A stretch of DNA of 64,000 nucleotides from JBBDJB01 sp040880125 (GCA_040880125.1 JBBDJB010000056.1:124001-188000); one strand, 5' to 3'. Positions 52,456 to 61,907 are shown, counted from the stretch's first letter. Numbers and translations are program-made. Notes: generated by a model from the letters alone, not told the origin.

Positions 52456-53229
52456 ATGCTTGCTAAACGTGTCATACCCTGCCTGGACGTTGACCAAGGG
52501 CGTGTCGTCAAGGGCACGAACTTCGTCAACCTGCGCGACGCAGGCGATCCGGTCGAAGTCGCGGCGCGCTACGAGCGCGAGGGGGCCGATGAACTAGTCT
52601 TTTTGGACATTACCGCCAGCCACCAGCAGCGGCAGATCATGCTCGACGTCGTCCGACGCACCGCCGAACAGGTTTTCATGCCGCTGACCGTCGGCGGCGG
52701 CATCCGCACGCTGGAGGACATCCGGGCGCTGCTCTTGGCCGGCAGCGACAAGGTCTCGATCAATTCGGCGGCCGTCCGCAACCCGCAACTGGTGCGCGAC
52801 GCCGCCCGTCGATTCGGCAGCCAGTGCATCGTGGTGAATATCGACCCCAAGCGGGTCCGCCGCGACGGGCGCGTCGTGTTCGACGTGCACATCAATGGCG
52901 GGCGCATCGGCACCGGACTGGAGGCCGTGGCCTGGGCGCGGCAGGTCGAGCAACTGGGGGCAGGCGAGATCGTGCTGACCAGCATGGATGCCGACGGTAC
53001 GCAGGACGGCTACGATCTGGAAATCACCGCCGCGGTCAGCGAGGCGGTGACGATCCCGGTGGTGGCCAGCGGCGGCGCCGGCTGCCCCGATCACTTGGCC
53101 GACGCTGTGCAGACCGGCAAGGCCGACGCGGCCCTGGCAGCCAGCATTTTTCACTTCGGAAAACACACGATTGCCGAAACCAAGCAGGTTATGGCCGCCC
53201 GGGGAATTCCCGTACGGCAGTGCGCTTGA
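52456..53229 (+). CDS. hisF: Imidazole glycerol phosphate synthase subunit HisF
   Basis: 257 residues. Both catalytic aspartates are visible, Asp11 in CLDVDQG and Asp130 in VVNIDPKR, numbered as in other HisF proteins. Other blocks are LTVGGGIRTLEDI, SDKVSINSAAV, LTSMDADGTQDGYD and VVASGGAGCPDHL. The barrel uses ammonia from HisH to close the imidazole ring in histidine synthesis. No other his gene is nearby, so it is separated from its pathway. Confidence 0.96.
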   Translation: MLAKRVIPCLDVDQGRVVKGTNFVNLRDAGDPVEVAARYEREGADELVFLDITASHQQRQIMLDVVRRTAEQVFMPLTVGGGIRTLEDIRALLLAGSDKVSINSAAVRNPQLVRDAARRFGSQCIVVNIDPKRVRRDGRVVFDVHINGGRIGTGLEAVAWARQVEQLGAGEIVLTSMDADGTQDGYDLEITAAVSEAVTIPVVASGGAGCPDHLADAVQTGKADAALAASIFHFGKHTIAETKQVMAARGIPVRQCA

Positions 53230-53298
53230 CGCACGTTTGCGTTGTTGACTTTTGCAAGACAGACATCCTCCCATTCGACACGGCCGGAGAAGAAGAGC

Positions 53299-54486
53299 AT
53301 GGCCAGCACAACGGGTAACGTGGATGCCGGGCCCGCTGCGGTTCCCACCATTGACGATTTTAAGGAGCGATATGCCGGCGAAGTGCGCTCGCTGGAGATC
53401 GACAAACTGTTTCGTGCCTGTGTGGCGCTGGAAGGCAGCGACCTCCACCTGAAGGTCGGCAAGCCGCCGTACATCCGCATCAATGGAACGCTCCGCCCGA
53501 TGAACCGCGGGCCGATCGACGACGACGAGATGGTGCGGCTGTGCATCCCCATGATGGACGATCGCAACCGCGCAATTTTTCAGCGCGACGGCGGCGCGGA
53601 CTTCGCCTACATGCTCGACGTCGACGACACCATGTGGCGGTTTCGTGTCAACCTGCTGCAGCAGCTCGGCCACGTCGGCATGGTCGCCCGGCGCGTCAAC
53701 AGTTGGATCCCCGACTTTGAACAGCTCAATCTGCCTCCCTCAATGGAGCATCTCTGCAAGTTCGACCAGGGAATGATCCTGCTGGCCGGCGTTACCGGCT
53801 CGGGGAAGAGCACGACGATTGCGTCGATGCTCAACTGGATCAACGCCAACTACCGTAAGCACATCCTCACGCTCGAGGACCCGATCGAGTTCGTCTTCAC
53901 CGAGCAGAAATGCCTGATCAATCAGCGCGAAATCGGACTGGACGTGGTGAACTTCGAGATCGGCATGAAGCACGCCGTGCGTGAAGATCCCGACGTGATG
54001 CTCGTCGGCGAAATGCGAGATCACGAGACGTTCATGACCGCCATCCATGCGGCCGAGACCGGCCACCTGGTGTTCGGCACGATCCACGCCTCGAGTGCCG
54101 CCTCGACTATCGGGCGTATTCTCGACCTGTTTCCCCAGAGCATGCACCGGGCGTTGCGAAGCGCCATCGCCATGAACATGAAGGCGATCGTGGCCCAAAA
54201 ACTGCTGCCGTCGATCAAAGAGGGCGTCGGGCGGGTGCCGACCGTCGAGGTCATGACGTTCTCGCCCATGATCCGCAAGCTTGTGCTGGAGGAGCAGGAC
54301 GACAAGCTCGGTGACGCAATCCGCATCGGCAAGGAGGACGGCATGCAGGACTTTACCCTGAGCCTGAAAAAGCTTGTGGATGCCGACTTGATCGATCGGG
54401 CCGTCGCCATGGAAGTCGCGCCCAACAAGGAGGCCTTGAAGATGGCGCTCAAAGGCATTGAAGTTTCGCAACCGGGCATCATTTGA
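53299..54486 (+). CDS. PilT/PilU-like type IV pilus retraction ATPase
   Basis: 395 residues from ATG at 53299. A PilT N-domain (about 20-125: LFRACVALEGSDLHLKVGKP, PYIRINGTLRPM) precedes the ATPase domain. Walker A GVTGSGKSTT, the Asp box LTLEDPIEFVF, the Walker B region EDPDVMLVGEMRDHETF and the His box HLVFGTIHASSAASTIGRIL are all intact. It should drive disassembly of type IV pili or a related filament. The next gene is a degenerate GspE/PilB-like protein, 89 bases downstream. Which pilus genes it serves is not shown here. Confidence 0.92.
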   Translation: MASTTGNVDAGPAAVPTIDDFKERYAGEVRSLEIDKLFRACVALEGSDLHLKVGKPPYIRINGTLRPMNRGPIDDDEMVRLCIPMMDDRNRAIFQRDGGADFAYMLDVDDTMWRFRVNLLQQLGHVGMVARRVNSWIPDFEQLNLPPSMEHLCKFDQGMILLAGVTGSGKSTTIASMLNWINANYRKHILTLEDPIEFVFTEQKCLINQREIGLDVVNFEIGMKHAVREDPDVMLVGEMRDHETFMTAIHAAETGHLVFGTIHASSAASTIGRILDLFPQSMHRALRSAIAMNMKAIVAQKLLPSIKEGVGRVPTVEVMTFSPMIRKLVLEEQDDKLGDAIRIGKEDGMQDFTLSLKKLVDADLIDRAVAMEVAPNKEALKMALKGIEVSQPGII

Positions 54487-54575
54487 CGCTACCAGGCCGC
54501 ACGCTCGCGAGCCGGCCGACCACGGACCGGCGCCTCATCCGACGAACCCCCACCGACCGAACCCGAACGCCTGAC

Positions 54576-56357
54576 ATGCCACGACTGCTGATCCTCTTCG
54601 CCACGCCGGTGGTGCTACTGTTTCTCGGCGCGGCCGTCCCCTCGGCGTTGGCGCAAGACGTCGCCTGGCCCGACTACGAATTGCAGCGTGGGCCGGCTGG
54701 GGGACAAACGCTCGAGCGTGGGCCGGGTCTCTATATCAGCCCGATAAAGCTGGCCGCCTGCTGGCTGCTGTTGATGGTTTGGGTGAAGACGACCGACTGG
54801 GTGAACCAGGACTGTCAGCGGGTACGGCAGAATTATGCGCTGTGGAATTCGGTGGCGTTTTTCCCCTTCCTGCTGATCGGTGCCATAGGCCTGCGGTTGC
54901 TTCCGATGTTCGCAGTGGCGTACGTCCTGATGGTACTGGCGTGGCTGGTGCCGCTGATCGTGTACATTGTCGTACGGAACGGTTCGGTCGAGCAGCAACA
55001 GCGGGTGCTCACTCCCGAACATTTGCGGTACGTGATAGCTAACGCCGGACACCAGTTCGGGATGAAGATCGACGCCACCAAGAAGGCCGCCTATGAGAAA
55101 GGGGCGCCGGTCGAGCTGTCGGCCAAGGGCGGCGCCGACGACCGCGCAGATAATGCCAACCTGGTGCTCGCCCGGCAGTCGCCCGGCTACGTGATGCTCA
55201 AGGATTTGATCTCCGGCACGGTCGACAAGCGGGCCGACGCTTTGCTGCTGGACTTCACCGAAGAATCGGCGGCCGTCCGCGTTCAGATCGACGGCGTCTG
55301 GCACAACGACGATCCGCTCGATCGCGAGTCCGGCGACATGATCCTGGCGGCGATGAAAACCCTCGCAGCACTGAACGCCGAAGAGCGCCGCAAGCTTCAA
55401 TCCGGCAAATTTCGCGCAGTCTACAATAAGGTGAAGCTCACCTGCCGGCTGGTGAGCCAGGGCACGCAAACCGGCGAACGCACTAGTCTCAAGTTCGACG
55501 ATGAGTCGCGCAAGTTTCACAGCTTTAAAGAGCTCGGCATGCGCGAAAAGCAGATCGATCCGCTGCTGGAGATGCTCGGCGGCGATCAGGGCTTCGTGCT
55601 CTTTTCTTCTCCGCCCAGTGGCGGGCTGACCACGACGATCGACGTTGCCTTGGAGGAGACGGACCGGCTGCTGCGCAACTTCGTCTCGGTCGAGGAGCAC
55701 TCGGATCGGGAGCGCTACATTGAGAACGTCGAAGTGACGACATTCAACCGCTCGTCGGGAGAATCGCCCGCCACCGTGCTGCCGAAGTTGATCCGCACCT
55801 ATCCCGACGTCATTGTGGTTCGCGACTTGGCCGACCAGGCCACCGCGGAAATCCTGTGCCGGCAGGTTCAGGAAAGGCGGTTGATCTTTACCAGCGTGCG
55901 GGCGAAAAGTGCGCCCGAGGCGATGTTGCGGGTGCTCGCGCTGAAGGTGCCGCCGGAGGAATTCGCCCAAGTGATAAGCTGCGTGTTGAATCAGCGTTTA
56001 CTGCGCAAGCTTTGCCCGCAGTGTAAAGTGGGATTTGAGCCGACGCCCGAGATGCTCAAGAAACTGGGGATCCCCGCCGGCCGCGTGGAAGCCCTCTATC
56101 GCGAGCCCAAACCGGAGGAACGCGAAAAGGTCTGTGAACTGTGCCAGGGCATCGGATACTTCGGGCGGACCGCGCTTTACCAGTTTTTGATGGTGGACGA
56201 AACGGTGCGCCAGACGCTGGTCAATGAACCCAAGCCGGACGTGGTGAACAAGGCCTCCCGCAAGGCCGGCATGCGTACACTCCAGGAAGAGGGCATCTTG
56301 CTGGTGGCCAAAGGCGTGACCTCGCTGCAGGAAGTGACCCGCGTTTTGAAACAGTAA
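54576..56357 (+). CDS. Membrane-anchored GspE/PilB-like protein with degenerate ATPase motifs
   Basis: 593 residues from ATG at 54576. A signal-like hydrophobic segment (1-27) is followed by transmembrane segments (about 57-75, 93-133), unlike cytoplasmic GspE. Then comes a GspE-like N2 domain and ATPase domain. The P-loop reads SPPSGGLTTT at 345-354, where GxTGSGKTTT is expected, so Leu351 replaces the lysine. The Walker B block is YPDVIVVRDLADQATAEI instead of DPDxxMVGExRDxETAEI. The zinc tetracysteine is intact (Cys480, Cys483, Cys520, Cys523), as is GYFGRTALYQFL. It probably binds or scaffolds rather than hydrolyses ATP. It is co-directional with the PilT-like gene. Confidence 0.88.
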   Translation: MPRLLILFATPVVLLFLGAAVPSALAQDVAWPDYELQRGPAGGQTLERGPGLYISPIKLAACWLLLMVWVKTTDWVNQDCQRVRQNYALWNSVAFFPFLLIGAIGLRLLPMFAVAYVLMVLAWLVPLIVYIVVRNGSVEQQQRVLTPEHLRYVIANAGHQFGMKIDATKKAAYEKGAPVELSAKGGADDRADNANLVLARQSPGYVMLKDLISGTVDKRADALLLDFTEESAAVRVQIDGVWHNDDPLDRESGDMILAAMKTLAALNAEERRKLQSGKFRAVYNKVKLTCRLVSQGTQTGERTSLKFDDESRKFHSFKELGMREKQIDPLLEMLGGDQGFVLFSSPPSGGLTTTIDVALEETDRLLRNFVSVEEHSDRERYIENVEVTTFNRSSGESPATVLPKLIRTYPDVIVVRDLADQATAEILCRQVQERRLIFTSVRAKSAPEAMLRVLALKVPPEEFAQVISCVLNQRLLRKLCPQCKVGFEPTPEMLKKLGIPAGRVEALYREPKPEEREKVCELCQGIGYFGRTALYQFLMVDETVRQTLVNEPKPDVVNKASRKAGMRTLQEEGILLVAKGVTSLQEVTRVLKQ

Positions 56358-56429
56358 GCCGCCGTCATGCCCAGCGGCACGGGAACTGCACGACCACTCG
56401 TTTTCCTTTAACTCAGCCAACCCACAGCC

Positions 56430-57044
56430 ATGTATCTCAACCTGATTCTGCTGGCCATCCTCGGCGCCTCGGTGGCAATGCTCATCCGCGAAGGATTCTG
56501 GAGCAACACCATCACGCTGTTCAACACCGTTACGGCAGGATTGATCTCCACCAGCACTTGGGAGTTATTGGCCACCTTTCTCGACGAGCACATGCCGGAC
56601 TACACCTACTTCTGGGATTTCATCTCGCTGTGGGGGATCTTCATCGTGTCGTTCGTGATCCTCCGGGCGATCACCGACCTGCTCTCGCGAATTCGCGTGC
56701 GATTCAAAATGCCCGTCGAGCTGATCGGTGGCGGTGTGATGGCCGGCGCCGTGGGCTGGGTGCTGGTCTGCTTTGCGACGATGACGCTGCACACGGCACC
56801 GCTGGCTCGCAACTATCTCGCGGGAAACTTTCAGCCGACGCCCGACGCGCGGATGTTCTTCGGGTTGGCGCCGGACCAAAAATGGCTGGGGCTGGTCCAG
56901 AGCCTGTCGAATAATTCCCTTTCGGCGACCGGGCCCGGCGGATCGGGCGTCAACACGTTCGATCCGGAAGGCGACTTTATTCTCAAGTACGCAGAACGCC
57001 GATCGAATCTGGAGAACAACCCCGCGTTCAGTGCGGGTGGTTAG
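56430..57044 (+). CDS. CvpA-like membrane protein
   Basis: 204 residues with about four hydrophobic segments: LILLAILGASVAMLIREGFW, FFNTVTAGLIS-like (LFNTVTAGLISTSTWELLAT), LWGIFIVSFVILRAITDLLS and GVMAGAVGWVLVCFATMTLH. The pattern and the RITDLLSRIR/GGxMAGAVG spacing resemble the CvpA family, required for colicin V production and linked to envelope stress. The polar C-terminal 60 residues are not part of that family. It lies 73 bases after the GspE-like gene. Confidence 0.75.
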   Translation: MYLNLILLAILGASVAMLIREGFWSNTITLFNTVTAGLISTSTWELLATFLDEHMPDYTYFWDFISLWGIFIVSFVILRAITDLLSRIRVRFKMPVELIGGGVMAGAVGWVLVCFATMTLHTAPLARNYLAGNFQPTPDARMFFGLAPDQKWLGLVQSLSNNSLSATGPGGSGVNTFDPEGDFILKYAERRSNLENNPAFSAGG

Positions 57045-57081
57045 CCTCGGCCGCCCAACGAGTGATAGTCTGACGAGTGAT

Positions 57082-57852
57082 ATGGCTGACGAAGGAATTG
57101 CCCAGACCGATGCCTCGACTCCCGGTGCCGCCGGCGAGCACGACGCCTACCGCGCGCTCAGTCCTTGGGCGATTCTAGCTCTACTGCTGGGCCTGGCATC
57201 GCCGCTGGCCCTGATGGGGCCGGTATTGCGGACCGTGCCGCTGCTGGGAGTGATCGTGGCGATCCTCGCGCTGCGGCAGATCGCCACGGGCGAAGGCCGG
57301 ATCGCCGGACGCGGTGCCGCCGTGCTGGGCCTCGCGCTGTCGCTGCTGTTCGGCTCGGCGGCCATTAGCCAGGCGCTTTCCCGCACGTTCTGGATCGATC
57401 AACAGTCGCGGGAACTCTCCCGGGCCTGGATCGACTTCTTGCTCGACGGTCAGCCGCAGATGGCCCACCAGCTCACGAAGTATCCGTCCGAGCGCGTGCC
57501 GCTGGACGACATGCTGTGGACCTACTACCGCCGCACGCCCGCGGAGGCCGGCGAACTGCGCGCCTTTGTGAGCCAGCCGCTCGTCCACGCTCTCTTGGAA
57601 TTGGCCGATAAGGCGACCGTGCGCCACTGGGAAATGGAATCCATCGTCGATCATCGCGGCAAAGAGTACGTGGTGCAAATCTACACCGTCACGTATGAGG
57701 ATCGCGGACAGCGGACCACGTTCTTCGCCCGCGTCTTTGCATCCCGCCGGATCGATCCGGAAACCGAGCAGATCGAGTGGCGGATCGAAGCCGACGACTC
57801 GAAGGCCGGCATCCGTCCGCACTCGCTGGGCGCGGGGACCCCCAGACTCTAG
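57082..57852 (+). CDS. DUF4190-like membrane protein
   Basis: 256 residues from ATG at 57082. Two to three hydrophobic segments near 27-100 (LSPWAILALLLGLASPLALM, VPLLGVIVAILALRQIATGE and GRGAAVLGLALSLLFGSAAI) match the DUF4190 pattern. The soluble C-terminal 150 residues have no recognised family. It is the last of the plus-strand run begun by hisF; function unknown. Confidence 0.72.
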   Translation: MADEGIAQTDASTPGAAGEHDAYRALSPWAILALLLGLASPLALMGPVLRTVPLLGVIVAILALRQIATGEGRIAGRGAAVLGLALSLLFGSAAISQALSRTFWIDQQSRELSRAWIDFLLDGQPQMAHQLTKYPSERVPLDDMLWTYYRRTPAEAGELRAFVSQPLVHALLELADKATVRHWEMESIVDHRGKEYVVQIYTVTYEDRGQRTTFFARVFASRRIDPETEQIEWRIEADDSKAGIRPHSLGAGTPRL

Positions 57853-57869
57853 GGCGGTAATCGCCGAAC

Positions 57870-58826
57870 CTACCCCTCCAGGCTCATCGCCACGGCCGCC
57901 TTCGTCTTCTCCAGTCCGGTTCGCGCCACGGCCAGTGCGTCCTGGCTCCAGTAGTCCTGGTTGAAAAGCTCCAGCGAGAGCGCCCCGCGAAAGCCGCTGT
58001 CGCGCAGGTTGCGGAGGATCGACGGCAGCGGCGCCACGCCGTCGCCGGGGTAAACGCGGTGCCCGTCGTTCAGTGCCTCGCGGGCTGGCGCGGCAGGGTA
58101 GTCGTTCACGTGGAACACGTGCATGGCCGCTCCACCGAGCAGTTTCAAGCCCGTGAAGTCGCTGCCGCCTTTGTAGATGTGATACACGTCCGGCAGCACA
58201 CAAGCTTGATCGTGGCCGCTCTCGACCGCCACGAACACCACCTCGCCCAACCGCCCGAGCGTCTGCGAAAAGCCCCACACCTCGACCTGCGGCACCACGT
58301 CCATCGTCTGGCCCAGCTCCAGCAGCACACGGTAGCGCTGTGCAATCGAGAACAGATCGAGGCCGCCCTGCCGTTGTGCGCCGGCCGGCGGCGCGGCGAT
58401 GCGCAGGCCGCCAATCTGGCGAAGCCGGTCCATATCGCGCTTGGCCGCTTCCAACCCGCGGGCGCGCTGCGCGTCGTCGTCCACGATCCACTCCGCGAAG
58501 CCGATCGCGCTTTCGACCGTCAATCCCCGGTCATCCAGCCGCTTGCGCAGGTCGGCCAACGAACCACCGCCGTCGACGTACGCATCGACTTCGCGCATCC
58601 ACGGCTCGATGCCGTCGTAGCCCGCCTTGGCGGCGATCTCGATCTCCTCCACCAGCGAGAGCGACTGGCCGCGGATGGTGCTGGTATTCAGGCAATATCG
58701 AAACGGCGCCCCTGCCGGCGACTGCGACTCGTCCGCCAGGGTCAAGGTCGCGCCGGCGGACATTGCGGCTCCGGCCGCCAATCCGGCTTTCCCGAGCAGT
58801 TGCCGACGGTTGCACAAGTTGCTCAT
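57870..58826 (-). CDS. Exported sugar phosphate isomerase/epimerase-like TIM barrel protein
   Basis: 318 residues from ATG at 58826. A Tat-like signal NRRQLLGKAGLAAGAAMSAG is at the N-terminus. The body is an AP-endonuclease-2-type TIM barrel: YDGIEPWMREVDAYVDGGGS, FAEWIVDDDAQRARGLEA, VPQVEVWGFSQTLGRLGEV, HVFHVNDYPAAP and LSLELFNQDYW, with Glu/His/Asp metal-ligand positions. Exported members are common in planctomycetes and probably act on sugars; the substrate is unknown. It is divergent from the DSD1-like gene with 197 bases between. Confidence 0.88.
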   Translation of the reverse strand: MSNLCNRRQLLGKAGLAAGAAMSAGATLTLADESQSPAGAPFRYCLNTSTIRGQSLSLVEEIEIAAKAGYDGIEPWMREVDAYVDGGGSLADLRKRLDDRGLTVESAIGFAEWIVDDDAQRARGLEAAKRDMDRLRQIGGLRIAAPPAGAQRQGGLDLFSIAQRYRVLLELGQTMDVVPQVEVWGFSQTLGRLGEVVFVAVESGHDQACVLPDVYHIYKGGSDFTGLKLLGGAAMHVFHVNDYPAAPAREALNDGHRVYPGDGVAPLPSILRNLRDSGFRGALSLELFNQDYWSQDALAVARTGLEKTKAAVAMSLEG

Positions 58827-59023
58827 GTGGATCGCCTCGACGGATTGATTGAAAGAAACAGCCACCGCGGGTCGTGCCCGGACGACTTCGCGCGCTTCGC
58901 AAGAAGTCGGCAGCATTGCGGGCCCAAAAGGGGGCTGTGCCACGATAGCACGCCGCCTGCGGCGATTCAACGGTCGAGGGCCGGGCCGTTGACGCCCGCT
59001 CGGGCCAGCCGGATAATCGGCCC

Positions 59024-60112
59024 ATGCGCGACCCCCTCGCAACGCCGCTGATGCAGATCGACGCCGAGGTGGTGCGCCGCAACCTGCGCCGACTGGTCGA
59101 TTACGCCGCCGAGTACGGGCTGCTGATTCGGCCCCACACGAAGACGCACAAGTCCAAGCACGTTGCCGAGATGCAATTGCACGAGGACTCCATTGGCCTG
59201 ACGGTGGCCAAAGTGGGCGAGGCGGAAGTGATGTCCCAGGTCGGTGATGATCTGCTTCTCGCCTTTCCTGCGCTCGACAAGGCCCGCACGAAGCGCCTGG
59301 CCCAGCTCGCGCTGCACAAGACGGTCCGCGTGGCTATCGACAGCATGGAAGCAGCCGACGCACTGGGTGCCGCGGCACGGGCCACCCGCGGCACGATCGG
59401 CATCCTGATCGAGCAGGACGTCGGCTTTCATCGCACCGGGGTGCAAACCGCCAGCGCAGCGCTGCGGTTGGCCGCCCATGTCGACAGCGCAGCGGGGCTG
59501 CGTCTCGACGGGCTGATGTGCTACCCCGGACACGTCTGGATGCCCGCCGACCAACAGGAACCGGCCCTGCAGCAGATCTCCGACCTGTTGCACGCCACAC
59601 TGGTGCTCTGGTCGGACCATGGGCTGGAAGCCGGCATCGTCTCCGGCGGATCGACGCCCACCGCGTACCAGTCGCACCACATTCCCGAGCTGACTGAAAT
59701 TCGCCCCGGTACGTACGTCTACAACGACATGAACACCGTCCGCGGCGGATATTGCACGCTGGACGACTGTGCCGTCCGATTGATCGCCACGGTGGTCAGC
59801 AACGCCGTGCCGGGTCAGGTGGTGATCGACGCCGGCAGCAAGACGCTCACCTCGGACCGCTGCGTGCCCGCTCCGGATGCCGGCTTCGGCTACATTACTG
59901 AATATCCGCAGGCGGTCATTACGAAGCTAAGTGAGGAGCACGGGCAGGTCGACGTGACCGCCTGTCCGCAACCTCCCAAACTCGGCGAGCGTGTCAGCAT
60001 CATTCCCAATCACATCTGCCCGTGCGTCAATCTGCAGACGGCGGTCTGGTGGCAGGAAGCCGAGGGTCGCTCCGCGGAGATGGTCGTCGACGCCCGGGGG
60101 ATGCTCTCGTGA
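59024..60112 (+). CDS. DSD1-like (D-serine dehydratase / D-threonine aldolase family) PLP enzyme
   Basis: 362 residues, fold-type III PLP protein. The PLP lysine is in RPHTKTHK near Lys40. The C-terminal metal site is His330-x-Cys332 in PNHICPCVNL. In yeast DSD1, a Zn enzyme, this site is His-x-Cys, while D-threonine aldolases have His-x-Asp, so a D-serine dehydratase-like activity is favoured. EIRPGTYVYNDMN and GSKTLTSDR are family blocks. The stop overlaps the start of the M19 dipeptidase gene (GTGA), implying translational coupling; the pair may process D-amino acids released from peptides. Confidence 0.87.
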   Translation: MRDPLATPLMQIDAEVVRRNLRRLVDYAAEYGLLIRPHTKTHKSKHVAEMQLHEDSIGLTVAKVGEAEVMSQVGDDLLLAFPALDKARTKRLAQLALHKTVRVAIDSMEAADALGAAARATRGTIGILIEQDVGFHRTGVQTASAALRLAAHVDSAAGLRLDGLMCYPGHVWMPADQQEPALQQISDLLHATLVLWSDHGLEAGIVSGGSTPTAYQSHHIPELTEIRPGTYVYNDMNTVRGGYCTLDDCAVRLIATVVSNAVPGQVVIDAGSKTLTSDRCVPAPDAGFGYITEYPQAVITKLSEEHGQVDVTACPQPPKLGERVSIIPNHICPCVNLQTAVWWQEAEGRSAEMVVDARGMLS

Positions 60113-61218
60113 ACCGCAACACCGCCAGGCCGATCATCGACTCGCACCTCGACCTGGCGTGGAACGCGCTCTCCTTCAATCGCGACCAGACCGAGCCGCT
60201 TTCGACGCTCAACGAGCGCGAAGCGCCGATGGACGATCTGCCCGCGCGCGGCCGGGCAACCACGTGTCTTCCCGAAATGCGCCGCGGCGCCATCGGCGTC
60301 TGCCTGGCGACGATCCTCTGCCGGGCGAAACGTCACGTGCAGCCCGCCGCCGGACACGCCCGCACCGACCTCGACTATGGCACGCAGGAAATCGCCTACG
60401 GCATCGGGCAGGGGCAGCTTGCCTACTACCGGGCGATGGAGCGCCGGGGGCTGATGCGGATGATCGGCACCGCCGACGACCTTGAACAGCATTGGCGCGC
60501 CTGGGTCGACTCGGACGGCGCGGAGGACACGCCGCTGGGGTACATCCTCGCTATGGAAGGGGCCGACCCGATCATCGACCCGGCCCAGGCGGCCGACTGG
60601 TGGGACGACGGTCTGCGGAGCGTGATGCTCGCACACTACGGCACGAGCCACTACGCCGTCGGCACCGGCGAGAGCGGCCCGGTTTCTCCGCGCGGGATTG
60701 AGCTCTTGCGCGAGTTCCAGCAGCTCGGGATGATCCTCGACGTCACCCACCTGTGCGACGAGAGCTTCTTCCAGGCGCTGGACCATTTCAGCGGACCGGT
60801 GATGGCCAGCCACACGAATTGCCGCGCATTGGTGCCGGGCGATCGGCAATTCTCCGATGAGCAGATCCACCTCCTGATCGAGCGCGGCGCCGTCATCGGC
60901 GCGGTGCTGGACGCGTGGATGCTGCGGCCCGGCTGGAAGCGAGGAAAGTCGAGGCCGGAGGGGCTCACGCTGGCGGCGGTCGCGGACCACGTCGACCACG
61001 TCTGCCAGCTTGCCGGCAACTGCCGCCATGCCGCGCTGGGCAGCGATCTGGACGGCGGATTCGGAACCGAGCAAACGCCCGAGGATGTGCGATCGATCGC
61101 CGACTTGCAGAACCTGGCCCCGATCCTTCTTGATCGCGGTTACAGCCAATCCGACATGGATGCCATTTTCCACGGCAACTGGCTGCGATACTTCCGCGAG
61201 CATCTGCCGCGCGGTTAA
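60109..61218 (+). CDS. M19 membrane (renal-type) dipeptidase
   Basis: 369 residues from GTG at 60109, overlapping the stop of the preceding gene. Metal ligands are His13-x-Asp15 in DSHLDLAWN, the bridging Glu in ILAMEGADPI, then His in DVTHLCDESFF and His in MASHTNCRAL; GSDLDGGF lies near the end. The family cleaves dipeptides, often with a D-residue in the second position, and needs zinc. No signal peptide is seen, so it is likely cytoplasmic. Its partnership with a D-amino-acid PLP enzyme supports a D-amino acid or peptide role. Confidence 0.92.
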   Translation: MNRNTARPIIDSHLDLAWNALSFNRDQTEPLSTLNEREAPMDDLPARGRATTCLPEMRRGAIGVCLATILCRAKRHVQPAAGHARTDLDYGTQEIAYGIGQGQLAYYRAMERRGLMRMIGTADDLEQHWRAWVDSDGAEDTPLGYILAMEGADPIIDPAQAADWWDDGLRSVMLAHYGTSHYAVGTGESGPVSPRGIELLREFQQLGMILDVTHLCDESFFQALDHFSGPVMASHTNCRALVPGDRQFSDEQIHLLIERGAVIGAVLDAWMLRPGWKRGKSRPEGLTLAAVADHVDHVCQLAGNCRHAALGSDLDGGFGTEQTPEDVRSIADLQNLAPILLDRGYSQSDMDAIFHGNWLRYFREHLPRG

Positions 61219-61273
61219 CTGACGGCGGCCGAGAATTCCGAGTCTCAAGGCTGCTTGTGTTACACATTCGAGG

Positions 61274-61356
61274 GAAATGGGACTGGCTGCTTATCGCAAA
61301 ATCGCGGGAAGTACCTCGAGCGGGCCGCAGCGGCGATAAGATGCCTGTCCCATTTC
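61274..61356. repeat. Palindromic REP-like repeat, family A
   Basis: GGAAATGGGACTGGCTGCTT and ATCGC on the left pair with GCGATAAGATGCCTGTCCCA and TTTCC on the right over about 25 bases. The inner stem differs in sequence from the copies at 17496 and 36349 but stays paired. Confidence 0.85.
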
Positions 61357-61487
61357 CAACGTGCAAGCGCGGCAAAAAAAGGGGGCAGGCACGTCGCAAA
61401 GCCGCTCTTGTGCGTCAGATGCCGGCGGCCGCGGCTATGCCGGCGGGATGTGCTAAGACGAATTCCATCCGGTGAGAAAGGCCGCCC

Positions 61488-61907
61488 ATGAACGTCGCCC
61501 TGATCGCTCACGATGAAAAGAAGGACGATATGCTGGCGTTCGTGGGGCAGCATCGCGAGTTCTTCGCCGGCTGCTCGCTGGTGGCCACCGGCCAGACCGG
61601 AAAGATGCTCTCCGATCGCCTGAACCTGCCAATCGAACGCGTGGCACACGGGCCGCAAGGGGGCGATTTGATCATCGGCGGCCGCGTTGCGCTGGGCGAA
61701 ATCGACGCGATCCTGTTTTTCCGTGATCCGCTGACCGCCCAGCCCCACGAGCCGGACGTTTCGGCCCTGATGCGGGTGTGCGACGTTCACGCCGTGCCGC
61801 TGGCCACCAACCGGTCCACAGCCGAGGGCGTCGTCGTCTGGCTGAAGGAGCGGGCTGGACAGGAAAAGCAAGGTCCCGCTGTGCGGAACGATCCGGTATC
61901 GGGATAA
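61488..61907 (+). CDS. mgsA: Methylglyoxal synthase
   Basis: 139 residues from ATG at 61488 with AAAGG upstream. Conserved blocks are VALIAHDEKKDDMLAFV, LVATGQTGKML, HGPQGGDLIIGGRV with the catalytic Asp60, and DAILFFRDPLTAQPHEPD, then NRSTAE. The enzyme converts dihydroxyacetone phosphate to methylglyoxal and phosphate, bypassing lower glycolysis. It is single-domain and hexameric in the family. The gap before it holds a family-A repeat; no partner gene is adjacent. Confidence 0.95.
   Translation: MNVALIAHDEKKDDMLAFVGQHREFFAGCSLVATGQTGKMLSDRLNLPIERVAHGPQGGDLIIGGRVALGEIDAILFFRDPLTAQPHEPDVSALMRVCDVHAVPLATNRSTAEGVVVWLKERAGQEKQGPAVRNDPVSG

Noticed and set aside
54615..55970. Minus-strand open frame of 451 codons opposite the GspE-like gene
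   Set aside because: Compositional shadow with low-complexity His/Arg-rich translation; the plus frame has the tetracysteine and GspE blocks.
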